From the NCBI GenBank assembly GCA_013396655.1, contig WBMV01004764.1, forward strand, positions 372,001 to 436,000: 64,000 nucleotides of DNA, given 5' to 3'. Below, in pieces: positions 35,801 through 47,495 of the stretch. How positions within the stretch are numbered: the first letter of the stretch is position 1; each line of letters starts with the position of its first letter. The DNA is from Campylorhamphus procurvoides (lineage: Eukaryota > Chordata > Aves > Passeriformes > Dendrocolaptidae). The position numbers and the translations under genes were made by a program. Under the pieces are notes generated by a model. That model saw only the letters and a program-made list of their open reading frames with translations, was not told the origin of the DNA and ran no database searches.

Positions 35801-36263
35801 TGCTGTGTGCTGGCACAGGCACAGTGCCCAAAGAGGGGAGTGGCAGGAGCTGGGCAGGGATCAATGCTCCACCAGCCTTGTCCTTTCCTGCAAACCTGCA
35901 GGAGGGGAGATGGCACTGACTTGATAATGTAGATGACTTCAGGAAGCCCACTTTCTCCTTGATGCTGCAGATAATAAATGGTTAGAGGGAAGAGGGAGCC
36001 ATAAGCTCTTTTCTTGGCTTGCCTGGCATGTGGATTCCCATTGCAGTCCAACACAGGGAACTTCAGCATTTCTTACACCCACACAAAGTGCTGCTGAAGT
36101 TGAGCCAGGAATGTCGCAATTGCAATAGCAAGAGCCTAAGTCTGAACAAGAGTCCTGGCACATGTGTCTGCACTATGCCACATGAAGTAATGAAGGTATC
36201 GTGCTCAAAGTAGTTCACTGCTGGCTTTGCTGAAGCACTGCGTGAAGGTCAGTGGCAAGCACA
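32844..36263. other. Non-coding sequence
   Basis: No gene recognised. A GC-richer island at 34830-35050 has an open plus-strand frame of about 73 codons but no paired splice sites. An 11-bp unit is tandemly repeated about 2.5 times at 35473-35499. Overlapping frames on both strands at 35580-36070 reflect a stop-poor stretch rather than a gene. Confidence 0.5.
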
Positions 36264-36990
36264 TAGTCACAGAAATGTTGGTCAAAAGAGGCCTATGAAG
36301 GTCATCAACTCCAGCCTCTTTCTGGAAGCGGGACTACCGCCAGTGCTGGTTGATCAGGTCAGCTGAGACTTTGGTCAAGACCTGTAAGTATCCAAGGACT
36401 GAGACTCCACTGCCTTCCCGGTGCTGCACTACTCTCCTAATGAAAACATTTTTGTAATGCCCAGCCTGAACCTCCAGTCTGTGGCTATAGCTGCATGTTA
36501 TATCATTTGCTATCTCTGAGAGAAGTTCAGTTTTCTCACCTGCTTCTGACATGTCCAATCCTCACTAAAGGCAATATATACTCCGTCTAGCATTCTCCTC
36601 CCATTAGTATACACAGTCATTTCATCACAGACTGCAGTCAGGTTTGTCAAGGATTTACCCTTGGTTTACCTTTCCATCTATATGTGATTAGAAATTATCT
36701 CCAAGATTCATGCTGTATGATTTTTCCAAGGCTGAGGTGAACCTTAATTGTCTACAGTTCTTCTTCCCAGGCCCTCTTTGCCTTGACTAAAAACAGATGT
36801 AGCATTGGCCTTTTCCTAGTAACAGTAAGAGCTCCCATTACCCCAGTTTCACCATGGTTTTCATCTCAGCAGTTGTTTAGTAACTTTTCTTAAAGCCTCT
36901 CACATGGACTGTGTTTTAATACATGCTTTACAGACTCCTTCTACTACAAAACCATTCCTGACTATTCGAGATAGCAGTTTATAGAGCATA
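36264..36990 (-). mobile_element. Old CR1 LINE fragment, minus strand, about 0.7 kb
   Basis: The left part (36264-36500) is a diverged CR1 3' end, with the AGCTGAGACTTTGGTCAAGA and AGACTCCACTGCCTTCC blocks. The right part (about 36635-36990) matches the reverse-transcriptase 3' coding region, including GGATTTACCCTTGGTTTACC and the pyrimidine-rich block after it. Divergence is much greater than in the other CR1 copies, so this is an old insertion. Many stops interrupt the frame. The right edge is approximate. Confidence 0.75.
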
Positions 36991-38201
36991 TCATCCATGT
37001 CCTTTATTTCCTTCATTTTGACACAGCTGCCTGGCTGGAATATAAGATGAGCACCATTGAAAGGAGGGATAGTTATGCAGACAGAAAACTAGCATAGTCT
37101 GATGATAAGTGCTGCTATCTTCTGTTCACTGAATAGACATTAAAATTTTCAGTCTGTAAGTCATGTTTAAAAACTCCGTTATTTGTTTGTGTTACTTTAC
37201 TGTAACTCTCTGTACTATTTTACTGAAGGAGTTTTGTATTTTTTCTTCTTTTGGTAGGAATATGGACTGCTAAGTGCTTTTGCAACCAACTTGTTATAAC
37301 ATAATTTTCACTTCTCTTTTAGGTACTAGAGACAGAGTTTTATGACAGAATCATTTTCTAAATTACAGGAATTAAATTAATGGCCATTACACTTTACTCC
37401 AGCTACATTCTCTCTCCCAAAATATAGAGTTTACTTAATATAATTTTATTAATGTTTTGGGCATGCCAAGTGCATATATATATTATGTAGTTGAGTTTAA
37501 AAAATCAGCAAATACTCCTTATATGACTTTTCATTTATATATCATATAATAATAAGAATTATAGACAATTAGAATACATGAATTTACATCACAGAAGTAT
37601 TTTTTTATATAACAAGTGTTTTCTTAGTCTCTTTAGTCCCAAATGTGACTTAAATTTTCTGTTTGCTGTACCTCTGATGTCCATCTTAGTCAAACAGTTC
37701 CTTCCTTCTTATATTCCTTCTGGTACCTGAAATCCATATCTGAAATGACAATATTAAAAAATGAAGTTGCAGAAGCCAACAAGGCCAATCAATTATATAC
37801 CTACATTGTTTTAGTAAATAGACTTCCCTCTGACAATTCAACCATTAAATCAGTTAATGGAATTAAATTAATTGTGTGCAAGTCTGCCCTGTGCTTTGTG
37901 TATGGCCTTGGCTTTTGGTATATGTTATACCAGTCACCAAAAATTAACTGCCAGCTTTCCACTGTTCATCTTTCAGACCTGGTTTAGTCAAATTTGTAGT
38001 GTTCTCGTCTCTGGGCTCTTGGTCAGTTGTCCTGCCCTACACATGATCTTTTTCCAAGACACAAAGCATGAGATGATGCCAGAGGCAAAGCTGCCTGTGA
38101 AACATTGTATGAGGAGAGCCAAACATTCCTGCAGTGCTGTAGAAGTCACACATGCATTATGTGTTGCATGGACATGGGTGGATTAGGTATGTGGTACTTA
38201 C

Positions 38202-38295
38202 TGAAACTGAAACGTTCTCCAGTTTTATGCCTGTTCAGCATCTCTACTGCATACACAGCCGACAGCTTGTGCTCTGATCTGATAGTTACAGCTCA
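38202..38295 (-). other. Candidate exon bounded by strong splice signals, minus strand
   Basis: On the minus strand a T-rich tract ending TTACTTCTAG precedes 38295, and TTTCA|GTAAGTAC follows 38202. The 94-nt segment has a stop at its first bases in the only frame that is otherwise open, so with this acceptor it could be coding only from the internal ATG (about 13 codons before the donor), as a first coding exon, or be non-coding. Third-position GC is only mildly raised. No family recognised. Confidence 0.18.
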
Positions 38296-38637
38296 CTAGA
38301 AGTAAAACCAGCAATTGTACAAGAAAAACTATGAAGACAGAGAGACTGAAGAGCAAATAGGAGTTTCTGACAGTCAGTGCTGTGTGAGAGAGAAAGCGAG
38401 CATGAGCAAGTCAGAGCCTCTCAAAGCCTGAATGTACTAGTCCCGTTTTTCAGAGGCATAGCTCATCAACTGCACACATGCATCAACTCTACTCTTTCCA
38501 TGATTCTGTCAGCTGTGATAAAAGGCGAAATTAAACATTTAGCTGTCCTCAGTCACTGCATTTAGATAGGTCTTGTAAGGTTTCTGCCCAACAGCTTCTT
38601 GCAGGGTTCACCTTTTTTTATTTTCTTTTCCCTAAAG

Positions 38638-38689
38638 GAAAAATGCCCTATTATTATCCTGCCCCTGAACACTTTCAAGATGATGTTAG
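38638..38689 (+). other. Candidate 52-nt exon bounded by strong splice signals
   Basis: A long T-rich tract ending TTTTCCCTAAAG precedes 38638 and TTAG|GTGAGTGC follows 38689. Both sites are strong by eye. One of three frames is open across all 16 full codons and reads KMPYYYPAPEHFQDDV, starting and ending with a split codon. An ATG lies at 38643 and could be a start. Codons are AT-ending, so there is no composition support. A pseudo-exon is the main alternative. Confidence 0.25.
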
Positions 38690-39024
38690 GTGAGTGCACA
38701 ACACTCCCCATACCAGAAGTCTTCCTTCCCTGTGTTATGTAGGGTTCATTGTCAAGTCACAGGCAATTATTTTACTTGTAAACATGCAGTCACACAGGAA
38801 TTCTTTACCTCCAAAACTGCCTACTCAGCACCATCCTCTGCTGACTTTGCTCTCCTTTCAGTCTGTCTGGAAGGAATGAATGGGGTGGAAAGGAGACAAC
38901 AAGCTCAGTTTCAAGTTGTTGCTCTCAGGGTTGATCTGGGAAGCTCTCCAGAAGGACACCTTTCACAGCTGGAGCCCTGGACTCCAGAAGAACAACTCTG
39001 AGAGCCCAGCAGCAAGGACGGTGG

Positions 39025-39800
39025 GTTTCTCAGTTTAAAAGAAACTAAGGTATCTGTCTGGACTAAGAAGGGGACCTCTTCCCAAAAACCACCACAACCT
39101 TTGAAATTAAGGCACTTTAATCAGAAAATGTATAGAAAAGGATAACAGTTCTTAACTACAAATATAAATAACCAAAACCAGAACAGAACAAACAGCAACA
39201 CCATAACCAAAACTTTCAAACAGATCAAGTCCTGTCCCTGCCCCTCTGGTGCAGTTATATTTACAGACAGCAGGAGGCGATGCCGTGTCTTGGGAGGCAG
39301 CAAAAGTCACTCGGGCTGCCGGGAGGCAAAGACGGGGACCAAGGAGAGGCGCTGGCTCCGGAACTCCCGTGGGAATTGCGGCCCAGGGATAGGATGAACC
39401 CTTTCCCGTGGGCAGTGCAAAGACCCTCTCCTGCTGTCCTTCGTCCGAAAAAAGCGTTGCAGGGTATGGGGGTGGGGGAAGGGGGCAGCAACCCCTCTGT
39501 AGATGGTGTTGCCCCTAGAGGATTCTGCAGCGAATCCGGGCAGCGGTGATTGTTCCGTCCGAAGAGCGGCACAGGGCGCACCCAGTCGGGGGGCGAGCAA
39601 AGAAAGAAGACCCCCTCCCAGTGTTTCCACCAGCCCAGCAAACAGTGGCCGGCACTCACCCACGCTGAGGAGCAAAGTGTGGCCAGCGTCAGGAGAAACC
39701 TTTTTCCCTCTCTCCCCCCACCTCTCCCAATCCCCCTCAGCCATCAAGTTGGAATGCAAAGCTATCAGCCATCCCTTTGCTTAGGCTTTTAGACAGCTGG
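39025..39800 (-). mobile_element. LTR of an avian endogenous retrovirus (ERVL-like), minus strand
   Basis: Read on the minus strand, the end of this region has the order I know from avian ERVL-type LTRs: a TTTGGTTT-rich stretch, AAGAACTGTTATCC, a poly(A) signal (ATTAAA, 39115-39120), CCTTAATTTCAAAG and a pyrimidine-rich close near 39025-39060. The middle (39279-39690) is CpG-rich, with about 25 CpG by my count, like an LTR promoter region that has escaped decay. A purine-rich minus-strand tract at 39700-39729 could be the polypurine tract just outside the LTR, which would put the LTR start near 39690; I cannot fix that edge. Alternative: a CpG-island first exon of a host gene, because TGG|GTGAGTGC is a strong minus-strand donor near 39655. 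Long open frames on both strands reflect GC-rich, stop-poor sequence. Confidence 0.6.
39462..39485 (+). other. G-quadruplex motif inside the minus-strand LTR
   Basis: G runs of 3, 5, 5 and 5 are separated by loops of 1 to 3 bases on the plus strand, which is the template strand for LTR transcription. Confidence 0.65.
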
Positions 39801-40113
39801 TTCTGGGAGCAGGTAGTGGGGGGCCGGGCTTCAGCAAGCCATCAGGTCCTGGCTCTTCAACTCCTAAACCACGGTATTGGTAAGGGAGAGGAAAAAATTC
39901 CATGAAAGATTTTGAAACTATAACAGTGGGTGACCAGAGAAAAGGCACTTCAGAGCATTTGCGTTTCCTTAGCAGCAGTGGAAGCAGTAGAGCCCCCTGA
40001 GAAATCCATGAAGCAGTAGCCAGGGTACCGCTAACAGCTTGCAGGACAAGCTCCATGGACCATTTTACACGGACATTCTGATAGCACCCTGTCAGATCCA
40101 TCACCCATGTCAC
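39781..40113 (-). pseudogene. Possible 3' interior remnant of the same provirus
   Basis: A 110-codon frame lies on the minus strand directly upstream of the LTR in element orientation, where the 3' end of a proviral interior would be. It begins without a supported start and contains a Leu-rich stretch followed by Arg/Lys. I cannot match it to gag, pol or env. The idea rests on position only: a truncated provirus with one LTR and a little interior. It may equally be unrelated flanking DNA. Confidence 0.2.
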
Positions 40114-42799
40114 CGGTCAGTCCCAGGAAACAGCAGAAAGGCAAAAGTCCCCCAGAGAGTGAATATCCAATATTCTTCTACCACCGATAACAAAGCCAGC
40201 TGGTTTGTGTTAGTTTTAGATTAGCTAAAATAAATGTTCATGTAATTCACATTCTGTGTTTTGTATAATAGCATGTGAATTAGCTTGGCATCCAGTGACG
40301 ACCTGACAACTCTGTAATGGTATTATGAAGTCAATGGATTTATTTGTAGAGTTGTATTGTTGCTCAAAATAAAGGCAGAAGGGCAGGGAAAGAGACTGAA
40401 TCTGGCCTATTTACCTACAAAAAAGCTTATGGTTGGGAAGATATTTATTTACTGACATTTGGCCACACTCAGTAAGAGAAGCAACAAAACAAGTGATGAC
40501 AAGAGTGCTGTATTCTCAGGAAAGGTTAAAGTTTGATGTTGATAGTTTGGCACACAGGAACAAGCAAATTTGTTTTCAACAGCTTTTACTTCAGGTGATT
40601 AGATGGGGTGAGACACGTTTGTTACTAGCAATGTGTTTGTCTCTCTTTTCAAAAACAGTACACAGCATTTGTGAAACATAACTGATCAGACACACCCTAT
40701 AGGAGATACTCCTTCCTATTCTTGTAAGCCAGCAAAATCTACATTTGCATCTTAGACCAATGATGTGAACCATGCTGGATGCTCGGAGCCAGCATCTCAC
40801 CACATGTAAACCAAAGTAGCTCTTCTCAAGGCAGTGGAGTAGTGCCAGCTGTGCTGTTTCAGATCAGATCTACAAGCCTCCATGTATGTGTCAGTTTGCC
40901 CATAGAAGCACTCTGAAGTTACCTGCTTAGGTCTTCAAAACATGTAGAAAACATATTGTGCAGAAAGTTTACCCTTGTCAGGATTTATGAATCCAGGGAT
41001 TTTTACACTAAGAACATTTCCTCAATTAAGTGCAATGTATTGCACTTGAATGTGAGTTTGCTAACCTAGATCTTAGATATTACACTAATATTTACAATGA
41101 CTCTTTTATGTTTTACAATGTCTTAGAAGCAGCTACAAATAGAAGAACCATGAAATGTAGACTATGTTGTCTGTAAAACAGCATCTCATCCAAAAAATTG
41201 TCTTGTAGGCACTGTAAGCATTTTAAAACATTATTTTATTTAAATTGTTTTAGCACACTGACCTGCTCTTCCAATCAAATATAACCAACAGACATATAGT
41301 TCAAAAGAACTGTCCTTTTTATATGCTAATAATTGTGGGGTCCCCAGAACAGTGGCAGAGTTTATTGGAGACTCCTCACCTCTGTTCTCCTTGAGTCCAG
41401 ATCCAGAGGAAGCATGAAATACTCCACTAGTAAAACCTCTTTTTTTTCAGAGATGGGCACTGTGCCTCTCAGAATCCATAGGAGAGCACATTAGTAGAGA
41501 TTTCAGGCCCACCTTCACACCTAGTTTAATGTTGGAGTTGCATCCACCAGACTATAACAATTCCTCAGAGGACAAAAAGCTCATCTGCTATTAAAAACAA
41601 CAAAAAAAAAGGGTTTGCTGATATAGCATCACAAAGCATCACAGTGTTATGCCATAGAGCTTATACTGTAAAAACACTGAACTGGGAAAACCAGGTGTGC
41701 CTCCATATGTGTTAAAATAGTATCCCCCCCAAACAAGCAAAGTAAAACAAGGCTGAAATTCTCATGTTTAGTTATTATGCTCTCTGATCTGTCTATAACT
41801 TGTTTTCTATTATCATTGGTCTCTAATAACTTAGGTAACCAGCACAGGTAACCTACACGGTATTGTTCTGGTTTGGTAAATGCAGACAGCTTGATATTAC
41901 GAATATTGTTCATATATCTTTTTCATAGGCTGGCCTTGATTTCTTTTCTGTCTCTGGTCTACTGTAGATTGTCAAGAACTGGCAATTCCCAAAGCACTGC
42001 CATTACAAAAAAACATAGCTGTGACTTCCTCCAGGTTCAGCCATGTATCTGGTATTTGGAAAGGTCTGATGGAAGTAGGAAGTGATGGGAATTAGATTAT
42101 TTTGTGTTTACTACTCTGATATATCTAGTAACGAGGCAGTTTATCAGTCCTCCTTGTTAAAACTTGACTATATACTTAAAGTTTGAAAGGATGTATTATG
42201 TAACAAACCACCATGGTTTATTGTGCTATATATCATTTGCCTGGGAGACTATAAGGACTAGAACATTAATCCTGCTAGGAGGTTGATGCAGCTTGTGAGA
42301 GGTTGATGGCTGTGCATGGACACAAAATCTCAGTTCTCCCACCTGAGCAGTGTGAAGGAAACTTCCTGTTGCTCAAGCTCCTGCCTTGAGATGCAGGGTC
42401 CAGGCCATCCTGTGCTTCCCCACTGAGGATTTGTCCCCACTGGATAGTGATGAAATGCATTACAGTGCAGTCAGACACCCCTCATAAATCTCAGAGATTT
42501 ATACTCACAAGGGACACAAAAACAAGTTTCCAGTCATAGAGAGACATAATTCTGGTAACTTTTGCACAATGAACTGAGCTTTCTTCTGAACAGTAGTGAC
42601 TAAAAGGCAGTAAAATAATGACTGATAGAGATGTATTGTCTTTTTACATCCAGAAAGCTGATAACAGTCCTTAAAATAGTTCTCAACTGAACTTCAGTCA
42701 GTAAAGGAAAACATTCAATAAGATCTTATAAAATCAATTATTTTGTTGGTTTAAAGATTTACTATTGTGGTAATCAAATAGTTTTGCAAAGTCAATTAG
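40114..42799. other. Non-coding sequence
   Basis: No gene recognised. 40200-40380 is AT-rich, CpG-poor and contains an imperfect dyad with 10-bp arms at 40243-40252 and 40273-40282 (TAATTCACAT and its complement), centred on homeodomain-type TAAT cores. The remainder shows only short random frames. Confidence 0.5.
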
Positions 42800-43391
42800 A
42801 ATCATAGAATAATATCATGGAGTGGTTTGGATTGGAAGGGACCAATCATTGAATTCCAATCCCCCTACCATGGGCAGGGATACCTCTCACTAGAGCAGGT
42901 TGCTCAGAGCCCCATCCAACCCGGCCTTGAATACTGCCAGGGATGGGGCATTCACAACTTCTCTGGGCAACCTGTTCCTGTACCTCACCACCCTCATAGT
43001 GAAGACTTTCATCCTAATATCTAATCTAAACCTACTCTTTCTCAGTTTAAAGCCACTTCCCCTTGTCCTATTGCTGCATGCCCATGTGAAAAGTCCCTCT
43101 GTAGGCCCTCTCTAAGTATTGGAAGGCTGCTATAAGGTTCCGCCAGAGCCTTCTCTTCTGCGGGCTGAACAACCCCAACTCTCAGCCTTTTATTCTAGGG
43201 GAGGTGCCTCATCCTTCTCATCATCTTCATGGCCCTCCTCTGTTGCTCCAGCAAGCCCATTTCTTTCTTATGTTCCCAGACCTGAGCACAGTACTCCAGG
43301 TGGGTTCTCATGAGAGTGGAGTAGAGGGGCAGAACCACCTTCCTTGACCTGCTGGCCACACTTCTTTTGATGCAGCCCAGGATACAGTTAG
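42800..43391 (-). mobile_element. CR1 LINE 3' part, minus strand, about 590 bp
   Basis: This is the longest well-preserved CR1 in the window. From left to right it runs the reverse complement of the terminal repeat (GAATCATAGAAT), GGTTTGGATTGGAAGGGACC, CCATGGGCAGGGATACC, CTCTGGGCAACCTGTTCC, and then the 3' part of the coding region up to the block ending GATACAGTTA. All are in the CR1 order. Frames on the plus strand across it are antisense to the element and not host genes. The copy is 5'-truncated and cannot move. Confidence 0.93.
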
Positions 43392-45392
43392 AAAGTACTC
43401 CATATAAATACTGTGACCTTTCTTTGTAGTGGATATATCAGACATCCTAATGAGGACATGATGACAAAGCAAGAAGACAGCTTAGCTTCTCACAGAAAAT
43501 CTTAGAAGCACACAGCTCTTAACAAAAACATGTTTGGGAATGAAGATATTTTGAATATTTCCATAATCTATACATAAGAGAGGGAATACACAATAAGAAC
43601 ATCATTCCAGGGCTGCTCAGGTACAAATCTTATATCTTTGCTTCTTTTGGGGACCAGCCCAATACTGGTGCACCTCCTAGTGCAGTATCCAAAAGCAGGA
43701 GAAGCAGTTCCTGCATTAAAGTTTGGAGAACTGGTAAAGGAAAAAATGCACGTCATCACTGTGCAAGCAGCTTTATGAAAAAGCTAGAATATGACCAGAG
43801 ATAAGTAGTGTAAGTGAACACAATTAGACCTGGTTAGAGCATATGATCCCTAATTAATATTTCCAGAACACTTTGATGTCCTTACAGAGAGATTATAGGA
43901 AGTTGAAAATCACTTGTTAATAAGTAAGATTTTCAAAAGCATTTAAATAGTGAGGGAGTTCCAGAGACCGCTAGGTTACAGAGGTAACTTTGAAAATTTC
44001 ACCTCAAGATAATAAATGTACGTCCCACTATTTGCTAAAAAGCCTTTCTTCTCCAGTGACGTAGAATTACTTGCACACGTTTTGTAGTCATGTTTTTGTT
44101 CTACAACTAACTGAAAGCGTAGCCTCAGTGTCTCTCTGTGTATGTTGTGCAGGAGCAGATTTGGAATTTGCATTTTTTAGATTACCAGACAATAAAAAAC
44201 CCTGAGATTGCAAAGATATGCACCACCCTTCATTAGAGGCAGTGATATTCTCTCCCACCCAGTCCTGCCCAACCAAGACAATATTGCATATATGCCTCCA
44301 GACAATGAGACTACCACACCTTTTGCCTCTAATTAAAATTATTAAGTTGGGAAGAAAAGAAATGGATTTCAGTCTGTGCTTGTTAGCCAAATGTCTTGAT
44401 AAAACTGAACATGTTCTGCTGCTGCCCACCATCTGTCTTTATAAATACTTTGTAAAAACACTGAACAGGAAAACAGATTTGTCATCACCTACTTCCACAA
44501 TTTTATACTGTGTTCTCTCATTCTCAGGTTTTTCCTTTATGCAGACCAATAGAATCCACAGAATAGGATAAACTCTCCTCCTATAAAAAAAAAAAAAAAA
44601 CATTGCATTTGTCTCATTTCAGTGGAAAAGATTTAAACCTAATGCATGGAGAAAGTTATGTAGAGCAATGAGGATGTCTTTATTGAGAACAGTATTTTAA
44701 TGGTGCAATCTCACTTCTCCTGTCTCAACCTCTTCCTCACATATTCTCAGCCCTTCCACTGTTAAATAAGACCTCATGGAAGCACTGTGACTCCCTGTCT
44801 TTGACAAAGATATTACTGTTCATAGCTCTGGAGCCTTTGAGGCATCAAAACAGTGTGCATCTTCTCATCTTTCCCCTGCTGCTGAAAATTCAGACACTTG
44901 CAAGAAAATACACCTTTTCCATTAGTGAGGTAAAGAAACCCACCTAGAATTAAACCATGGAATCCAATCCTGTCATGATTTCCAGTCTATTGCCCCTGAT
45001 ACAATGAAGAAATCCCAGTTGAAGCAACACAATAGCCCAGCCGCTGATGAATATGGATTGTCAAGAAGGTCGGTGCTGTTTCGTATGCAGACTCTCCACT
45101 GAATTTTAGGTCCAGTCACCATCTCCAGGCTTCCAGTGAGCTGTTTTAAGTATTGTGCCCTAAGTGGCTTCCTTAAAGCTTCACCTCAGGTACAATGTTG
45201 CAGTCAATGGTATTTGTAAAACAAAGGAAAATGGCCTTTGCCTGAGGCCCGTGCTAATCCCTAAAGACTGTTGCTCGTCATTGCTTGCAAAACAGGAATA
45301 TATCCTACTGCTGCAGGACCAACGAGGTCTCTTTTCACAGATAATTGCAATTAGTTCTTATTTTTTTTAACTACTCTTCTTTCTTTTCACAG
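43392..45392. other. Non-coding sequence
   Basis: No gene recognised. A run of 16 A lies at 44585-44600. It could be the tail of a processed insertion, but I see no parent gene upstream and no flanking duplication. Open frames at 44088-44571 on both strands are unsupported. Confidence 0.5.
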
Positions 45393-45523
45393 AAGCTCCT
45401 CCCAATAGACAAGTGGGAATTAGCCCGGGTATTTATAAAATTCAGCGTCACAAAAGGGGTGAATAAGCAGTACCAGGCACAAACATTATCCCATCACAAG
45501 AAGATGAGAAGCGCCTCACATAG
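45393..45523 (+). other. Candidate 131-nt exon, plus strand, unidentified
   Basis: A strong acceptor (TTCTTTCTTTTCACAG) precedes 45393, and CATAG|GTGAGG follows 45523. Frame 0 is open for all 43 codons, beginning KLLPIDKWELARVFIKF and ending with a split codon; the intron side reads TGA one codon later. Third positions are 58% G/C against a local GC of about 43%, mild support for coding. The peptide is basic and hydrophilic with no membrane segment. I recognise no domain. Its frame does not join to the candidate exons on either side (38638-38689, 49473-49555), which weakens the case for one gene. Confidence 0.3.
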
Positions 45524-46879
45524 GTGAGGTACTTAATTCCTCAGGGCTTGAGTTCAGGCAGTACAGAGGACAAACAGTTTTTTGGCAAATTTTTGGTGAG
45601 ATAATGTCTGAGCGTGAAGATTTCTGGAATACCAGGACTGTTTAAGGAAAAGCTGCTCAGCTGATATTAAATCAGTTGGGGGTGTTGGCTAATCCCTTGG
45701 CATTCCAGGTCGTGTGAGGCCAGGGCTTCTTGGTAAGGAGTAATAGTACCTCCTCCTCAGGCCAGTGCAAAGCTCTGCTTGCTGCCAGAAGGGACAAGAA
45801 CAAGAATAGGACAGAAAAGTCTCTAATACCAAATGCAAGAAGGGTGTGATTGTTTTGAAGTAGAGAAGTACAAGAAACAGCAGCAGTAAGATCTGAAATT
45901 ATAACTGACATATCTAAAAGGTTTGTAGCATAAAGCATGCACAAAAAAGATCCTTTTTCAGGCTTCTAGAGTTAAAATCCATTTGCAAATTCTCTCGAGA
46001 AATTCCTTAGGACTAGGCTTTCCTCTGCAATTTCTGATCCCATCCATTTCAGGTTAGACTGGAAATATTGAGAAAGAGGCTCCTGACTCACTAACAGCCC
46101 AGGCTCTCTCAGGCTATTGACTCCCTCATATTCAAATCCACAAACTTCTCAGGAAGTACAGATATGTGAGTATGAGGATGTTATCTTGTAAGACAAAACA
46201 TTAGACTGGCTTCAAAAGTCAGAAGCAAAACTTTGTATCCTTGCCAAGGCTGTTTCTATGCCTGTCGAGGTGAGAACAATGAGGAAAGGTGAGGATGAAA
46301 CTAGGCATTTGATTGTAATTGGGATTTGTTTCTGGTTTTTCTCCACATGTTTAAGTTTTGGAGGTTTTCCCTCTCCCTTTCTTGTTTTCAGCTACATTTA
46401 AATTACATGGTAAAGAGAATATTTTGAGCTATTCAAAGCTTTCTGAAGGCAGTGGGAAGAAATTACACTGACAGGTAATATGTCCTGGGTTAATTCATGG
46501 GTTAATATGACATTTTTGGAAATGAAAGCATGAGATGTTCCAAATACTACTCTATATACTGCATTACTTCACACTATACCTTGTTATTGCAGCATATGGC
46601 CATCTCAGATGTGGTCGAAAGTTCACAGTTTACCCCTAAAAATCTCAGTAAGTAGATAGAGAGCTTTGTTTCAAAATTCAAACAAAAAACCTAACCCTCA
46701 CCTTCTCAAATTGCTGAAGTTCTGGAGTTTTTCTAGATTTGCATCCTAGAACCACAAATCCAGAAACTGAAAGGCAGAAAAAGAACATAGAAAGTGACTT
46801 TCACTTGTTTTCCTTTCACCTGCACAAAACAGGTAGTTTCTGACATTCATTTCCAATTTAGAAAGAGTTTATAAATCTT

Positions 46880-46972
46880 TTATACATATGCACACACAAA
46901 CATGCATACAAATATATAAATATATGTATGCAGATATGTATATTTGTCTGCATATACATATATATTATATAT
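46880..46972 (+). repeat. AT/CA-rich dinucleotide-type microsatellite
   Basis: Interrupted (TA)n, (CA)n and ATGTATG-type units follow one another over about 90 bases. It is a degenerate alternating purine-pyrimidine tract. Confidence 0.75.
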
Positions 46973-47360
46973 CAGTAGATAATATTTGGAAAAAAAATAA
47001 AATATAAACAGTACTTCTGGGACCTGATGCACTACCTATCACTGTCAAGGCATCTGGAAAATACCTCAGAGATACACTGGTGCCTTCTAGCAAAACTAAA
47101 AGTCTTTAACCAAGCTCTAAAACACTTGGATAGGCATGATCAGAACAAGAAAGATTCTGATCCATGTTTATTCTTAGGACCATTAATTAACAGTTGTGTT
47201 CATAGAAATTTTAATAAAAGTGCCCTTTAAAAAGCCATAAGTTTTACAAACATATTTCCATTTCAGATTCGCCAAATGTTAGGAAGCTGTTCTTTCCTCA
47301 GTGTCCATTATGACTATGACAGAAAGAAATCGAGGGGTAAAAGAAACTTTTTCTTAGTGG

Positions 47361-47495
47361 GGGTTTTTCTTTGTTTTCTTTTTTTTTTTTTGTTGGTTGG
47401 TTTTGGTTTTGTTTATTGTTGTTGTTTCTTGTTTGTTCTGTTGGGTTTTTTTTTTTCTCCCACTTTTCTTTCTTCCTCTTCTTGCCCTGTTTTGC
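47361..47495 (+). repeat. T-rich (TTTG)n-like simple tract
   Basis: T-runs of 12 or more alternate with GTTG and GTTTT units, passing into a CT-rich stretch. The open frames on both strands here (Phe/Leu/Val-rich on plus, Lys/Asn-rich on minus) are products of this composition. Confidence 0.8.

Larger units (their letters stand above)
36991..39024. other. AT-rich non-coding sequence with two candidate exons
   Basis: 37430-37900 is very AT-rich, with several TTAAT homeodomain-type cores. It has the look of conserved non-coding DNA, but nothing here proves conservation. The two splice-bounded segments at 38202-38295 and 38638-38689 are listed separately. They lie on opposite strands and cannot belong to one transcript. 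Confidence 0.45.

Noticed and set aside
35583..36069. Overlapping 100 to 120-codon frames on both strands
   Set aside because: A stop-poor, moderately GC-rich stretch. Several frames being open at once argues for composition, not coding.
39307..39784. Long frames on both strands (up to 150 codons)
   Set aside because: They lie in the GC-rich LTR, where stops are rare; no frame matches a known protein.
42827..43313. Three plus-strand open frames
   Set aside because: All are antisense to the CR1 copy at 42800-43391.
44218..44600. Possible processed pseudogene: open frame followed by a run of 16 A
   Set aside because: The frame matches no protein I know, there is no visible target-site duplication, and A-runs of this length are common here.
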